Notes: a model not told the origin generated them from the sequence alone. A DNA stretch of 7,157 nt from Gammaproteobacteria bacterium (GCA_020047885.1 JAIFNF010000323.1:1-7157); one strand, 5' to 3'; positions 1-6,952 are shown, counted from the stretch's first letter. Numbers and translations are program-made.

Positions 1-138
1 CGCACCCTGGATAACCGGATTGATGGCGTCGTGCTAACGCTGGTCGAGATTAGCGAATGGAAACGCCTGGAAGAAGAATTGCAGCAGGTGCGGCAGGAGT
101 TGAGCGCCCAGCGGGCGGATCAGGCGGGTGGGGCGTAA
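1..138 (+). CDS. C-terminal end of a PAS-containing signalling protein (partial; CheB/CheR- or kinase-type)
   Basis: This reading frame is open from the first base and ends at TAA (136-138), giving 45 residues of a protein whose start lies outside the window. The visible part begins RTLDNRIDGVVLTLVEIS, which resembles the last strands of a PAS domain (consensus DxRIxGVVLTFVDIT). This version is common in the PAS module of CheB/CheR methyltransferase fusions and related sensor proteins. It continues into a charged helical tail rich in Glu, Gln and Arg (about residues 20-40), likely a short coiled coil. No kinase or output domain follows, so the protein ends with the PAS domain. It lies upstream of, and in the same direction as, two further signalling genes. 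The PAS ending is seen in sequence. Assignment to the CheB/CheR family is from recall of similar proteins and is uncertain. Confidence 0.6.
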   Translation, partial: RTLDNRIDGVVLTLVEISEWKRLEEELQQVRQELSAQRADQAGGA

Positions 139-259
139 GGGATTACAGGGATCATTCAGGCCATTGGGAGTGTGGACTTGATTTTTGATGTAGTGCAACA
201 TAATGGGGTTTCTGTCTGCATCCAAATGAGTTAGTTACATACCGCCACCGGAGGGTACT
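139..259 (+). promoter_or_regulatory. Spacer with weak promoter candidate upstream of the GGDEF gene
   Basis: This 121-bp spacer has no gene. A weak sigma-70-like pair is visible: TTGATT at 178-183 and CATAAT at 199-204. The spacing is 15 bp, shorter than ideal, so this is only a candidate. If it is used, the GGDEF gene and the kinase behind it could be transcribed independently of the upstream PAS gene. No convincing hairpin terminator for the upstream gene is seen. Confidence 0.25.
250..255 (+). promoter_or_regulatory. Shine-Dalgarno site of the GGDEF gene
   Basis: GGAGGG lies 4 bp before the ATG at 260 and is a strong ribosome binding site that fixes this start. The coding sequence opens with an A8 run (263-270) directly after the ATG. 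Confidence 0.8.
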
Positions 260-988
260 ATGAAAAAAAATTTGATCCTGCCCATGGACAGTGTTGAATT
301 GCGCTGCCTTGCTGAAGCAAAACTCCAGGAAACCGCGAATGACCAGAACCCGCCGCCACTGCCCAATACCGCCGAAGCCCTGCGGCTGGTGCATGAACTG
401 CAAGTTCATCAGGTAGAACTGGATCTGCAAAATCAGGCGCTGCATGAGCTGTACGAGCAACTCGAACAAAAGTTGGATCGCTACGCCAGGATTTGCGACG
501 TAGCGCCCGTTGGGTCTGCCGACCTGATCGCCCGCTTGCAACAAGCGATGGCTCAAACGCTGGGCAGTCAGCAATGGCTGATGGTGGGGCATCTCAGTCT
601 CGACACGTTCAAAGCCATTAGTGACGCTTGGGGAGCTGCGCAGGGCGACCGAGTGCTGACCGGCGTTATGTTGCGCCTCAAGAGTTGTATCAACGCCAGC
701 GATACCGTGGCGTGGCTGGGCGGTGATGAGTTCGCGCTGTTGCTGGGTGATGCGTATAGCCTTGATGAATGTGAACGTCTGCTCCAACGCCTCCTCACCA
801 TCCTGCAAATCCCGTTTCCGCTGGACTTCGGCGGAACCGTTCAGATCAGCGCCAGTCTGGGCGTGACCCGTTACCCCGATGATGATGCCGCGCCGGAGGT
901 GTTGCTGGACCATGCGAATCAGGCTCTGCGCCAGGCAAAACAGGCGGGCGGCGGGCGTTATCACTGGTTTGGCCAAAATCCCCCCTGA
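260..988 (+). CDS. Small GGDEF-domain protein with degenerate active site
   Basis: A 242-residue soluble protein with no signal peptide or membrane helix. Residues about 44-85 form the charged helix that normally leads into a PAS domain (HELQVHQVELDLQNQ, then YARICDVAPVG), but the PAS core is absent. A GGDEF domain follows directly (about 86-237). The loop GGDEF is intact at residues 154-158. Aligned by eye with PleD, the first metal-binding Asp is Ser113 (LSLDTFK), the substrate Asn is Ser121 (ISDAWG), the usual following His is Ala126, and Asp130 is kept. The inhibitory RxxD motif reads NASD (145-148), so its Arg is lost. The GGDEF family makes cyclic di-GMP from two GTP. These replacements suggest weak or no catalysis and perhaps a nucleotide-binding or protein-interaction role (inference). 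No EAL domain follows: the protein ends FGQNPP, encoded against a GC-rich palindrome. It is probably co-transcribed with the kinase 42 bp downstream. Confidence 0.88.
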   Translation: MKKNLILPMDSVELRCLAEAKLQETANDQNPPPLPNTAEALRLVHELQVHQVELDLQNQALHELYEQLEQKLDRYARICDVAPVGSADLIARLQQAMAQTLGSQQWLMVGHLSLDTFKAISDAWGAAQGDRVLTGVMLRLKSCINASDTVAWLGGDEFALLLGDAYSLDECERLLQRLLTILQIPFPLDFGGTVQISASLGVTRYPDDDAAPEVLLDHANQALRQAKQAGGGRYHWFGQNPP

Positions 989-1011
989 CCCCCCTTTGCC
1001 AAAGGGGGGAA
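977..1011 (+). repeat. C/G-run palindrome, likely dispersed intergenic repeat
   Basis: AATCCCCCC is followed by TGA and then by a 9-bp perfect inverted repeat: CCCCCCTTT at 989-997, loop GCC, AAAGGGGGG at 1001-1009. The left part of the element overlaps the last codons and stop of the GGDEF gene. The hairpin is very stable, but no T-run follows it on either strand, so it is a poor intrinsic terminator. It could instead attenuate transcription or protect the mRNA between the two genes. Similar palindromes, whose translation gives PPFGKGG or NPPxPPLPKGG tails, are dispersed in some proteobacterial genomes (recalled, not searched here). Confidence 0.65.
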
Positions 1012-1015
1012 CTGC

Positions 1016-1020
1016 AAGGA
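1016..1020 (+). promoter_or_regulatory. Shine-Dalgarno site of the hybrid kinase
   Basis: AAGGA lies 10 bp before the ATG at 1031, just after the palindrome. The spacing is a little long, but this start puts a clean signal peptide at the N-terminus, which supports it. Confidence 0.55.
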
Positions 1021-1030
1021 AATCAATCTG

Positions 1031-4000
1031 ATGATCCCGACCCCATTCCCCGGTGCGCGACGACGGGCGGTCTGGCTGAGTCTGCTGGTGTGGCTGGCCC
1101 CGTGGTCGGGGGCGATGGCCCTCGAAAAAGTGGTGCTGCAACTGCGCTGGGATCATCAATTTCAATTCGCCGGTTACTACGCGGCGCAGTGGCAGGGGTA
1201 TTACGCCGAGGCGGGCTTTGATGTCGACATCCGCACCGGAGTGACGCCGGAAGGAAAACTCATCAGCCCGACTGAGGAAGTCGCCAAGGGTCGCGCCGAT
1301 TTCGGGATCGGCGCAGCGGATATTCTGATCGCCCGCGATCAAGGTCAGCCCCTGGTGGTGCTGGCGTCGATTTTCCAGCACAGCGCCGTCGAGTTCTATG
1401 CCAAGGCCAGCACCCCGATGGAGTCGCCAGCGGACTTGTTGAAGTTGCGGGTCGCCCGCCTGATGAACGATCTGACTGATATCGAACTCCAGGCGATGGT
1501 GCGGGCCGAGGGTTTGGATCCGGGGAAAATCGCGCCTTATCCCCGAGAGACGGGGATGAAGGCATGGCTCGCGGATGAGGTGCAGGTGATTCCCGGTTAC
1601 CGATTCGGACGGCCCTATGCGCTCCAGCAGCAAGGTATCTCTTTCAAAACCCTGCGCCCAAGTAGCTACGGGGTCGATTTCTACGGCGACTCGCTATTTA
1701 CCCATGCGCGGTGGGTGGAGCACGACCACGGCGAGCTTCACCGGTTTATCGAAGCCACCCGGCAGGGCTGGCGCTATGCCCTGGATCATCCGGAAGAGAT
1801 CGCGGATCGCATCGCGCAAGACCTGCCCCGACACATTCCCTTCGTAGAGGGGAACGCGCAGGACTTGAACCGGTTTCAGATCGCTGGCGTCGTTCAGTTG
1901 ATCCAGCATGATCTGGTGGACATCGGCCATGTTAATCCCCATCGCTGGCGGCGCATGGCCAATTTTCTGCATGAACTGGGGATCATCAAAGCCACGCTGA
2001 ATCTGGAGGGCCTGATCTTTGATCCGGTTGCCACCGAAGAAGTGCACCAGCAACGCCATAAGCGCTGGCGAAACATCTTCCTGTTGGTGATCACCACCGG
2101 GGTGTTTGTGGTGCTCTGGAACTTTGTGCTCCGGCGCGCCCTGGCGCGGAAAACCCGCCATTTGCAGAAGGCCAACCAGCAACTCCAAGCGAGCGAAGCC
2201 AAACTCCAGGCCATTTTTCAGTCGCTGACCGAGGGGATCGTGTTCCTGAATTCGCAGGGCCAGGTGGAGAACGCTAATCAGGCGGCCTATACCCTCTATA
2301 ACGAAACGCCGGAAGAAACCGCCGATGCGCCAGGCGGTTCGGAGTGGCAAATTATCCGGCCCGATGGTTCGCCCTTTGCGCTGGAGGAGCATCCGGCGTT
2401 GTTGGCGCTGCGCACGGGGCAGCCGGTGCAGGGTATTGAAATGGGTATCCCGACCCTGGAGGGGGAGTGGCGCTGGCTATGGGTCAACGCCCAGACGGTC
2501 CATGACCCCCAGGGCCTGCTCCTCGGCGCAGTAGCGTCGTTCGTCGATATCTCCGAACACAAGCAAGTCGAACAGCAACTGTTCGCCACTCATACGCGGC
2601 TCCAGACCTTGCTGGAAGCGCTTCCGGCCGGTGTCTGTTTCTCGGAAGATGCCAGTTGCGAGCGCATTACCGGTAACGCCATGATGCGGATGCTGTACGA
2701 AACAACCGCTGATGAAAATATATCCGCTTCGTCGATGGAGCCTACCGCTATCGGTCGCCAGGTCCGCTATTTCCAACAAGGACGCGAACTGAGCGCGGAC
2801 GAGCTGCCGTTGCAACGAGCGGTCGCTGAAGGCCGACTGATTCCGCCGATGGAAATAGACGTGTGGTTGCCCAGTGGCCGTCACTGGATCGCCGAGGGCG
2901 TCGCCGCCCCGCTGCGCGATGCCCAAGGTCAGATCATAGGTGGTCTTGCCGTCGTGCTGGATATTACCGCCCGCAAGTACGCGGAACAGCAGTTGCTGAT
3001 CAGTGAAGCGCGTTATGCGCGAGCGGTGCGCGGGACCAGCGATGGGGTCTGGGACTGGGATTTGCAGACGGGCAAAGGCTATCTCTCGCCGCGTTACAAG
3101 GCGTTGCTCGGTTATGCCGAAGAGGAGCTGGACGATGACCTGGAATGGTTCGAAGACCGGATTCATCCCGACGACTTGCCGAGGGTGCTGACTGCCGAGC
3201 AGGCGCATCTGGAGCGTCGTGAACCCTACGATGTTGATTACCGCCTGCGGACCCGAACCGGTGAGTATCGCTGGTTCCGCTCGCGTGGTCAGGCAGAATG
3301 GGACGCGGAAGGCAACGCCGTGAGCATGGCAGGCGCGATTACCGACATCACCGAGCAGAAGTACTACGAGCAGGAACTGGAGAAAGCCCGGATGGCGGCG
3401 GAGATCGCCAATCAGGCCAAGAGCGAGTTTCTGGCGCACATGAGCCACGAGATCCGCACCCCGATGAACGCCGTACTGGGCCTGGCGCAACTGCTGAACC
3501 GTGAACCGCTGAATGATCATCAACACAGCCTGGTGGAGCGCCTCTACGATGCGGGTCAGTCGTTGCTGGTCATCATCAATGACATTCTCAATCTCTCCAA
3601 GATTGAAGCCGGTTACCTGCGCCTCGAACTCCGGCCTTTCCACCTGAGCAGCCTGGTCGCCAAGCTCGACGGCATGATGAATTCAGCGGCCCAGACCAAG
3701 GGCCTGACGCTGCGCATCGTGACCCCGTCCATGCCACTGGGACCGCTGCTGGGCGATATGTTGCGGATTGAACAGGTGCTGATCAATCTGCTGGGTAACG
3801 CGATCAAGTTCACCGAACGGGGGGAGGTCGTTCTTCAGATCCAAATCCAGAAAGCCGACCTGACCGCCGTATGGCTGCATTTTGTAGTAGGGGACACCGG
3901 GATCGGCATTGCCGCCGAGGCGTTGCACCGGTTGTTCACGCCCTTCACCCAGGCCAATGCGGCCATCACCCGCAGCTTTGGCGGCACCGGACTCGGCCTG

Positions 4001-4951
4001 GCCATTTGCAAGCGTCTGGTGGAACTGATGGGCGGAGAGATCGGCGTGGAGAGCCAGGTCGGTCAGGGGAGCACCTTCTGGTTCGAATTGCCCCTGCGGC
4101 GGGCGGTGGACAGTGCGCCGACCCCGTTCGTGGCGCCTCCTGGGCCGCCGTCGTGCGAGCCACGCCTGACTGGCAAGCGGGTGCTCATGGCCGACGATAG
4201 TGTGATTAACCGGCAGATTGTTGCAGAGACGCTGGTGTGGGAAGGCGCGACCGTGACCCAGGTCAGCGACGGTCAACAGGCGCTGGAACAACTCCAGGCC
4301 GCGCCGGACGGCTTCGACATCGTGCTGATGGATATTCAGATGCCGGTGATGGATGGCCTGACCGCGATGCAGCGGATCCGTCATGATCTGAGCCTGACCG
4401 ATTTGCCCATTCTGGCCTGCACCGCCAGTGTGCTGCCTGACCAACAAGCAGCGGCGCGTGCGGCAGGCGCTGACGAGGTATTGGTCAAGCCGCTCGATCT
4501 GGAGGAACTGGCCGTCCAGTTATTGAAATGGGTGAAGCCGCATTCGCCGGTAGCCGTCGTCGAGTCGCCGCCTGGGGAACCGGTAGCCACTGACGAATTC
4601 CCCGACCTTCCCGGCATTGATCAGGCTCGCGTTACCCGGAGTCTGGGCAAACACCAGACATTTTTTCTGGCCTTGCTGAATGAGATGACGGATCAGTTTG
4701 CCGATACGGCTGAACAGACCCGGCAGGATCTGGCTGAGGGTCAGCGGGAGGCTGCTGCGCAACGGCTACATCGCTTGCGCGGCAACGTCGGGATGCTGGG
4801 CGCCCAGGAACTCGTGGAATTAACGGGAGAACTGGAGGGAGCCATTCTGCGCGGCGAGACCGAACTGGAAGGATCGCTTGCAGCGCTGGGCGAGCAGCTT
4901 GCTGCCCTGATCGCCGCCAGCCGGAGTTTTTACTCGCTGGCTCTGAAGTGA
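1031..4951 (+). CDS. Hybrid sensor histidine kinase with NMT1/THI5-like periplasmic ligand domain, three PAS, REC and Hpt
   Basis: A 1306-residue membrane sensor kinase. A signal peptide has RRR at 10-12, a hydrophobic core at 13-25 and likely cleavage after AMA (residue 30). An NMT1/THI5-type substrate-binding domain follows (about 32-270; marks include FAGYYAAQWQGYYAEAGFDV and YGVDFYGDSLF). One membrane helix spans about 349-367. Three PAS domains lie at about 388-511, 522-649 and 658-777. HisKA carries His806 in HMSHEIRTPMN. The ATPase has its N box around Asn919/Asn923, G1 DTGIGI (955-960) and G2 GGTGLGLA (984-991). The receiver has Asp1055/Asp1056, phospho-acceptor Asp1101 in LMDIQMPVMDG, Thr1131 and Lys1153. 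The Hpt domain has His1247 in LHRLRG. Every catalytic residue expected for a BvgS/EvgS-like His-Asp-His relay is present. NMT1 domains bind thiamine-precursor pyrimidines or other small organic molecules, so the ligand is unknown. No partner response regulator is in the window. Probably in one operon with the GGDEF gene. Confidence 0.95.
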   Translation: MIPTPFPGARRRAVWLSLLVWLAPWSGAMALEKVVLQLRWDHQFQFAGYYAAQWQGYYAEAGFDVDIRTGVTPEGKLISPTEEVAKGRADFGIGAADILIARDQGQPLVVLASIFQHSAVEFYAKASTPMESPADLLKLRVARLMNDLTDIELQAMVRAEGLDPGKIAPYPRETGMKAWLADEVQVIPGYRFGRPYALQQQGISFKTLRPSSYGVDFYGDSLFTHARWVEHDHGELHRFIEATRQGWRYALDHPEEIADRIAQDLPRHIPFVEGNAQDLNRFQIAGVVQLIQHDLVDIGHVNPHRWRRMANFLHELGIIKATLNLEGLIFDPVATEEVHQQRHKRWRNIFLLVITTGVFVVLWNFVLRRALARKTRHLQKANQQLQASEAKLQAIFQSLTEGIVFLNSQGQVENANQAAYTLYNETPEETADAPGGSEWQIIRPDGSPFALEEHPALLALRTGQPVQGIEMGIPTLEGEWRWLWVNAQTVHDPQGLLLGAVASFVDISEHKQVEQQLFATHTRLQTLLEALPAGVCFSEDASCERITGNAMMRMLYETTADENISASSMEPTAIGRQVRYFQQGRELSADELPLQRAVAEGRLIPPMEIDVWLPSGRHWIAEGVAAPLRDAQGQIIGGLAVVLDITARKYAEQQLLISEARYARAVRGTSDGVWDWDLQTGKGYLSPRYKALLGYAEEELDDDLEWFEDRIHPDDLPRVLTAEQAHLERREPYDVDYRLRTRTGEYRWFRSRGQAEWDAEGNAVSMAGAITDITEQKYYEQELEKARMAAEIANQAKSEFLAHMSHEIRTPMNAVLGLAQLLNREPLNDHQHSLVERLYDAGQSLLVIINDILNLSKIEAGYLRLELRPFHLSSLVAKLDGMMNSAAQTKGLTLRIVTPSMPLGPLLGDMLRIEQVLINLLGNAIKFTERGEVVLQIQIQKADLTAVWLHFVVGDTGIGIAAEALHRLFTPFTQANAAITRSFGGTGLGLAICKRLVELMGGEIGVESQVGQGSTFWFELPLRRAVDSAPTPFVAPPGPPSCEPRLTGKRVLMADDSVINRQIVAETLVWEGATVTQVSDGQQALEQLQAAPDGFDIVLMDIQMPVMDGLTAMQRIRHDLSLTDLPILACTASVLPDQQAAARAAGADEVLVKPLDLEELAVQLLKWVKPHSPVAVVESPPGEPVATDEFPDLPGIDQARVTRSLGKHQTFFLALLNEMTDQFADTAEQTRQDLAEGQREAAAQRLHRLRGNVGMLGAQELVELTGELEGAILRGETELEGSLAALGEQLAALIAASRSFYSLALK

Positions 4952-5072
4952 GTCAGGAATCCCCGTCCTTCCTTTTGTTGTCGCCATTATTGATGATTTT
5001 AAATAAATATCAAATTTATACAGGGCTATTATTGTCGTTGCCGAAATCCGGTATTTTTCATCAGCGCATGAT
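4952..5072. other. AT-rich convergent intergenic spacer
   Basis: This 121-bp gap lies between the 3' ends of the kinase (forward) and the HPr-like gene (reverse). The middle (about 4990-5025) is strongly AT-rich, in contrast to the flanking coding DNA. Termination of both genes is expected here, but I see no convincing GC stem followed by a T-run on either strand. No gene is visible. Confidence 0.5.
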
Positions 5073-6626
5073 CTAGCGGCGCAGATAAGCCAATTCCCTG
5101 GGCAAGTGCACGTTATTGCCGAAGTTGTCTTCACCGTAGCCTGACCGGGCCAGCAGATCGAGGTCGCTTAATACCCGCTTGTCGCCGGTGAACGTGATGC
5201 GCAAATCCGTATGAATGTCGATTTGGCCGGTGGCCAGCAACCGGGCGATCTCGGTGGTCACCTTTTCCAGCAAAATGCCGTCCTGACTGAACGCCTCGGA
5301 CAGATTGAGCGGTTGCTGATAAATGATGACTTTGCCTTGTTCAGCCAGTTTGAGAATGACCTCCAGAACAGCGGCTCGGATCTGGTGAGCGTCGCCAGGT
5401 TCGTCGGGCGACAAGGGCAGATGGCTAATTTCCGCCGCCAGCCAGCGCCGTTTGCCGGCGTTGATCCGTTCGTTAGCCCGAAAAATCTCCATGGGCGAAC
5501 TGGCGTCGTAGCATTGGTCATCCAGTTCCATGGTGATCGGACTGCCATAGTGCTGGGCAATTTTGGCGATCAGCGTGGCGGGTCGGACATGAAAGCCGCG
5601 ATACGAGGGCACCGGCGCTTGGATTTTGCTGACCTCGGCGTAATGCTTGAGCATGGCCAAGCATAAGCAGCGACCCTCGCGCAAGTAATAACCGGCATAG
5701 GCGATGGCGTAGTTCATCAGCAATGGCATCAGAGCCGTGGCCGAAATCACCGGATTGCGACGCAGCGAAGCATCGCCGGTTTTGGTATTCAGATGCCGTT
5801 CGTAATAATGAACCAGGTGCGTGGCGATTTCGAGCAGGTGGTAGACGATGCTGATATGGCCGCGCAGGATGGGTAAATCGGTGTCCAGCGATTCCACTTC
5901 AGTTTCAGCGACATGGGTGTCATAAAGCGCCTGAAGGCTGTGAAACCGGACTTTCAGATGGCGCAGCGTATCTTCGCTGATGGGATCGGGAAAGCAACTG
6001 TGATATTGGCTGGGTTTGACCCAGTCGGCGATATGCAGCAACTCGCTTTTCGAAGCCAGATTCAAATACGCCGTTGCCGCGTAAATGACCGTATCCGCCG
6101 CACTGCTGACCTTGCGGACCGCCCGGTCGCGGGGCAGGCGACCCGGCGGCAACGGCTCCTGATAGCGGGCTTCGTCGTGATCGCTGGCGGGGAGTGGTAA
6201 ATGCAGATGGTCAGCTTGCCCGATCAGGCCATTCGCGGCCTTGATCAGGATAACGTGGGTAAATTCCAGCGCCTGCGCGGTCGCCAGGGCAAAGTCCGGT
6301 GTGGCCGGGGGCAAGCGGTAGGAGGGCAGGGCATGCTGGATATGCAGCACTTGGTAGGCAACGTCGGCGAAGAGCTTGAGCGTCGCCGTCAATGACCGGA
6401 ACCGCGACCAGTGGCGGTTGTTGCGTGCGCCGTAGGCGTCGAGAAATTCTTCGATCTGTAGTGTGTGGGACAGCAGATCAGCCACCATGGGGCGATTGAA
6501 CGGGAGTTGCGCTGGATGCGGCCCTGATAGCCGTTGGGCCAATTGCAGTAAATGGTGGGCGCGACCCGCCGCCAGGGCGCTGAAACGGTCGTAATCGATA
6601 AGGGGGAGATGTTCAGAGGGGGCCAC
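5073..6626 (-). CDS. Large protein with internal HPr-like phosphocarrier domain, function unknown
   Basis: A 517-residue cytoplasmic protein without signal peptide or clear membrane segment. Residues 1-335 are mostly helical, rich in Leu, Ala and His, and match no domain I can name. At about 337-430 lies an HPr-like domain: GFHVRPAT (344-351) matches the HPr active-site signature GxHxRPA with candidate phospho-histidine His346. ASSPMEIF (375-382) occupies the regulatory Ser46 region of HPr, with Ser376 or Ser377 as the equivalent. The C-terminal 87 residues (431-517) are not part of canonical HPr and end GYGEDNFGNN then LPRELAYLRR. HPr itself is only about 85-90 residues and passes phosphate from Enzyme I to sugar permeases, so this is a multidomain relative, probably regulatory (inference). 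The start is GTG at 6626; the nearest upstream codons in frame reach TGA without another usual start, and the ribosome site is weak. The gene stands alone, diverging from a thiolase gene. Confidence 0.85.
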   Translation of the reverse strand: MAPSEHLPLIDYDRFSALAAGRAHHLLQLAQRLSGPHPAQLPFNRPMVADLLSHTLQIEEFLDAYGARNNRHWSRFRSLTATLKLFADVAYQVLHIQHALPSYRLPPATPDFALATAQALEFTHVILIKAANGLIGQADHLHLPLPASDHDEARYQEPLPPGRLPRDRAVRKVSSAADTVIYAATAYLNLASKSELLHIADWVKPSQYHSCFPDPISEDTLRHLKVRFHSLQALYDTHVAETEVESLDTDLPILRGHISIVYHLLEIATHLVHYYERHLNTKTGDASLRRNPVISATALMPLLMNYAIAYAGYYLREGRCLCLAMLKHYAEVSKIQAPVPSYRGFHVRPATLIAKIAQHYGSPITMELDDQCYDASSPMEIFRANERINAGKRRWLAAEISHLPLSPDEPGDAHQIRAAVLEVILKLAEQGKVIIYQQPLNLSEAFSQDGILLEKVTTEIARLLATGQIDIHTDLRITFTGDKRVLSDLDLLARSGYGEDNFGNNVHLPRELAYLRR

Positions 6627-6658
6627 GTCGTCGATATCCGTTGCGAAAAAAAATCATA

Positions 6659-6718
6659 GTCACGTCACAAGATTTTATAGTCTCATAACGTCGGGGTCAC
6701 GGTCATCCAGCGCGTGAC
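6659..6718. promoter_or_regulatory. Cluster of GTCAC/GTGAC motifs, possible operator
   Basis: Two tandem GTCAC copies lie at 6659-6668. An inverted pair follows: GTCACG at 6696-6701 and CGTGAC at 6713-6718, with an 11-bp gap. The inverted pair overlaps the candidate -35 of the HPr-like gene, and the tandem pair covers its predicted transcription start. This placement would suit a repressor or activator site. No specific regulator is recognised. Confidence 0.3.
6672..6700 (-). promoter_or_regulatory. Candidate sigma-70 promoter for the HPr-like gene
   Basis: Read on the minus strand, GTGACC (6700-6695) matches TTGACA at 4 of 6 positions. After a 17-bp spacer, TAAAAT (6677-6672) matches TATAAT at 5 of 6. 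Transcription would begin near 6665 and leave a leader of about 40 nt before the GTG start. The -35 overlaps one of the GTCAC motifs. Confidence 0.35.
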
Positions 6719-6798
6719 AGTTAAGCGAAGTCTTTTTTACCTTCTTATATCATCATCTCATTTCAGATCGCCCGGAACAAATCCTTATCGTAGAATCA

Positions 6799-6826
6799 TT
6801 GACATCCACAAAAGATAAGCTTTACT
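6799..6826 (+). promoter_or_regulatory. Candidate sigma-70 promoter for the thiolase gene
   Basis: A perfect TTGACA -35 box (6799-6804) is followed after 16 bp by TTTACT (6821-6826), which matches TATAAT at 4 of 6 positions. It would start transcription near 6833 and leave a leader of about 120 nt before the ATG at 6953. Confidence 0.45.
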
Positions 6827-6941
6827 TTCCAAGTCGGCTCACACACTGCCCGACCAGCGGCAGGCGCGAGTCGGAAGTCTCAGCGAACCGGCCAGGACTG
6901 GCCCATTTCAAACGCAGCAATCCTGCATTACCACATCTAAT

Positions 6942-6946
6942 GAGGA
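6942..6946 (+). promoter_or_regulatory. Shine-Dalgarno site of the thiolase gene
   Basis: GAGGA lies 6 bp before the ATG at 6953. It is well placed and supports this start. Confidence 0.8.
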
Positions 6947-6952
6947 ATAATT

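Larger units (their letters stand above)
6627..6952. other. Divergent intergenic region between the HPr-like gene and the thiolase gene
   Basis: This 326-bp region is more AT-rich than its neighbours and holds no credible gene. It contains an A8 run (6646-6653), candidate promoters for both directions, and GTCAC/GTGAC motifs near 6659-6718. A forward frame beginning at TTG 6799 runs through the thiolase start in another frame. Its product is very rich in Arg, His and Pro, so it is not taken as a gene. Confidence 0.7.

Noticed and set aside
989..1009. Palindrome as a rho-independent terminator
   Set aside because: The stem is strong, but no T-run follows on either strand and the next gene starts 22 bp later, so termination is not supported.
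152..1633. Long reverse-strand open frame of 493 codons
   Set aside because: It lies antisense to the GGDEF gene and the kinase N-terminus, both well supported by domain motifs. Its translation is low in recognisable motifs and crosses the palindrome and the intergenic gaps. It is a shadow frame in GC-rich DNA.
2477..3643. Reverse-strand open frame of 388 codons inside the kinase
   Set aside because: It is antisense to the PAS and HisKA region, with no family signature and no plausible ribosome site. It is explained by codon bias of the kinase gene.
3683..4447. Reverse-strand open frame of 254 codons
   Set aside because: It is antisense to the ATPase and receiver domains, with His/Gln-rich composition typical of a shadow frame.
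5041..5057. CCGAAATCCGG followed by TATTTTT as a terminator of the kinase gene
   Set aside because: Only a 3-bp stem can form, which is too weak to support termination.
5211..5666. Forward open frame of 151 codons inside the HPr-like gene
   Set aside because: It overlaps the conserved HPr-like segment on the opposite strand and has no recognisable domain.
6914..6926. GCAG-N5-CTGC inverted repeat before the thiolase ribosome site, considered as a PhaR-type operator
   Set aside because: The arms are only 4 bp and the orientation is opposite to the CTGC-N3-4-GCAG site I recall for PhaR, so chance is likely.
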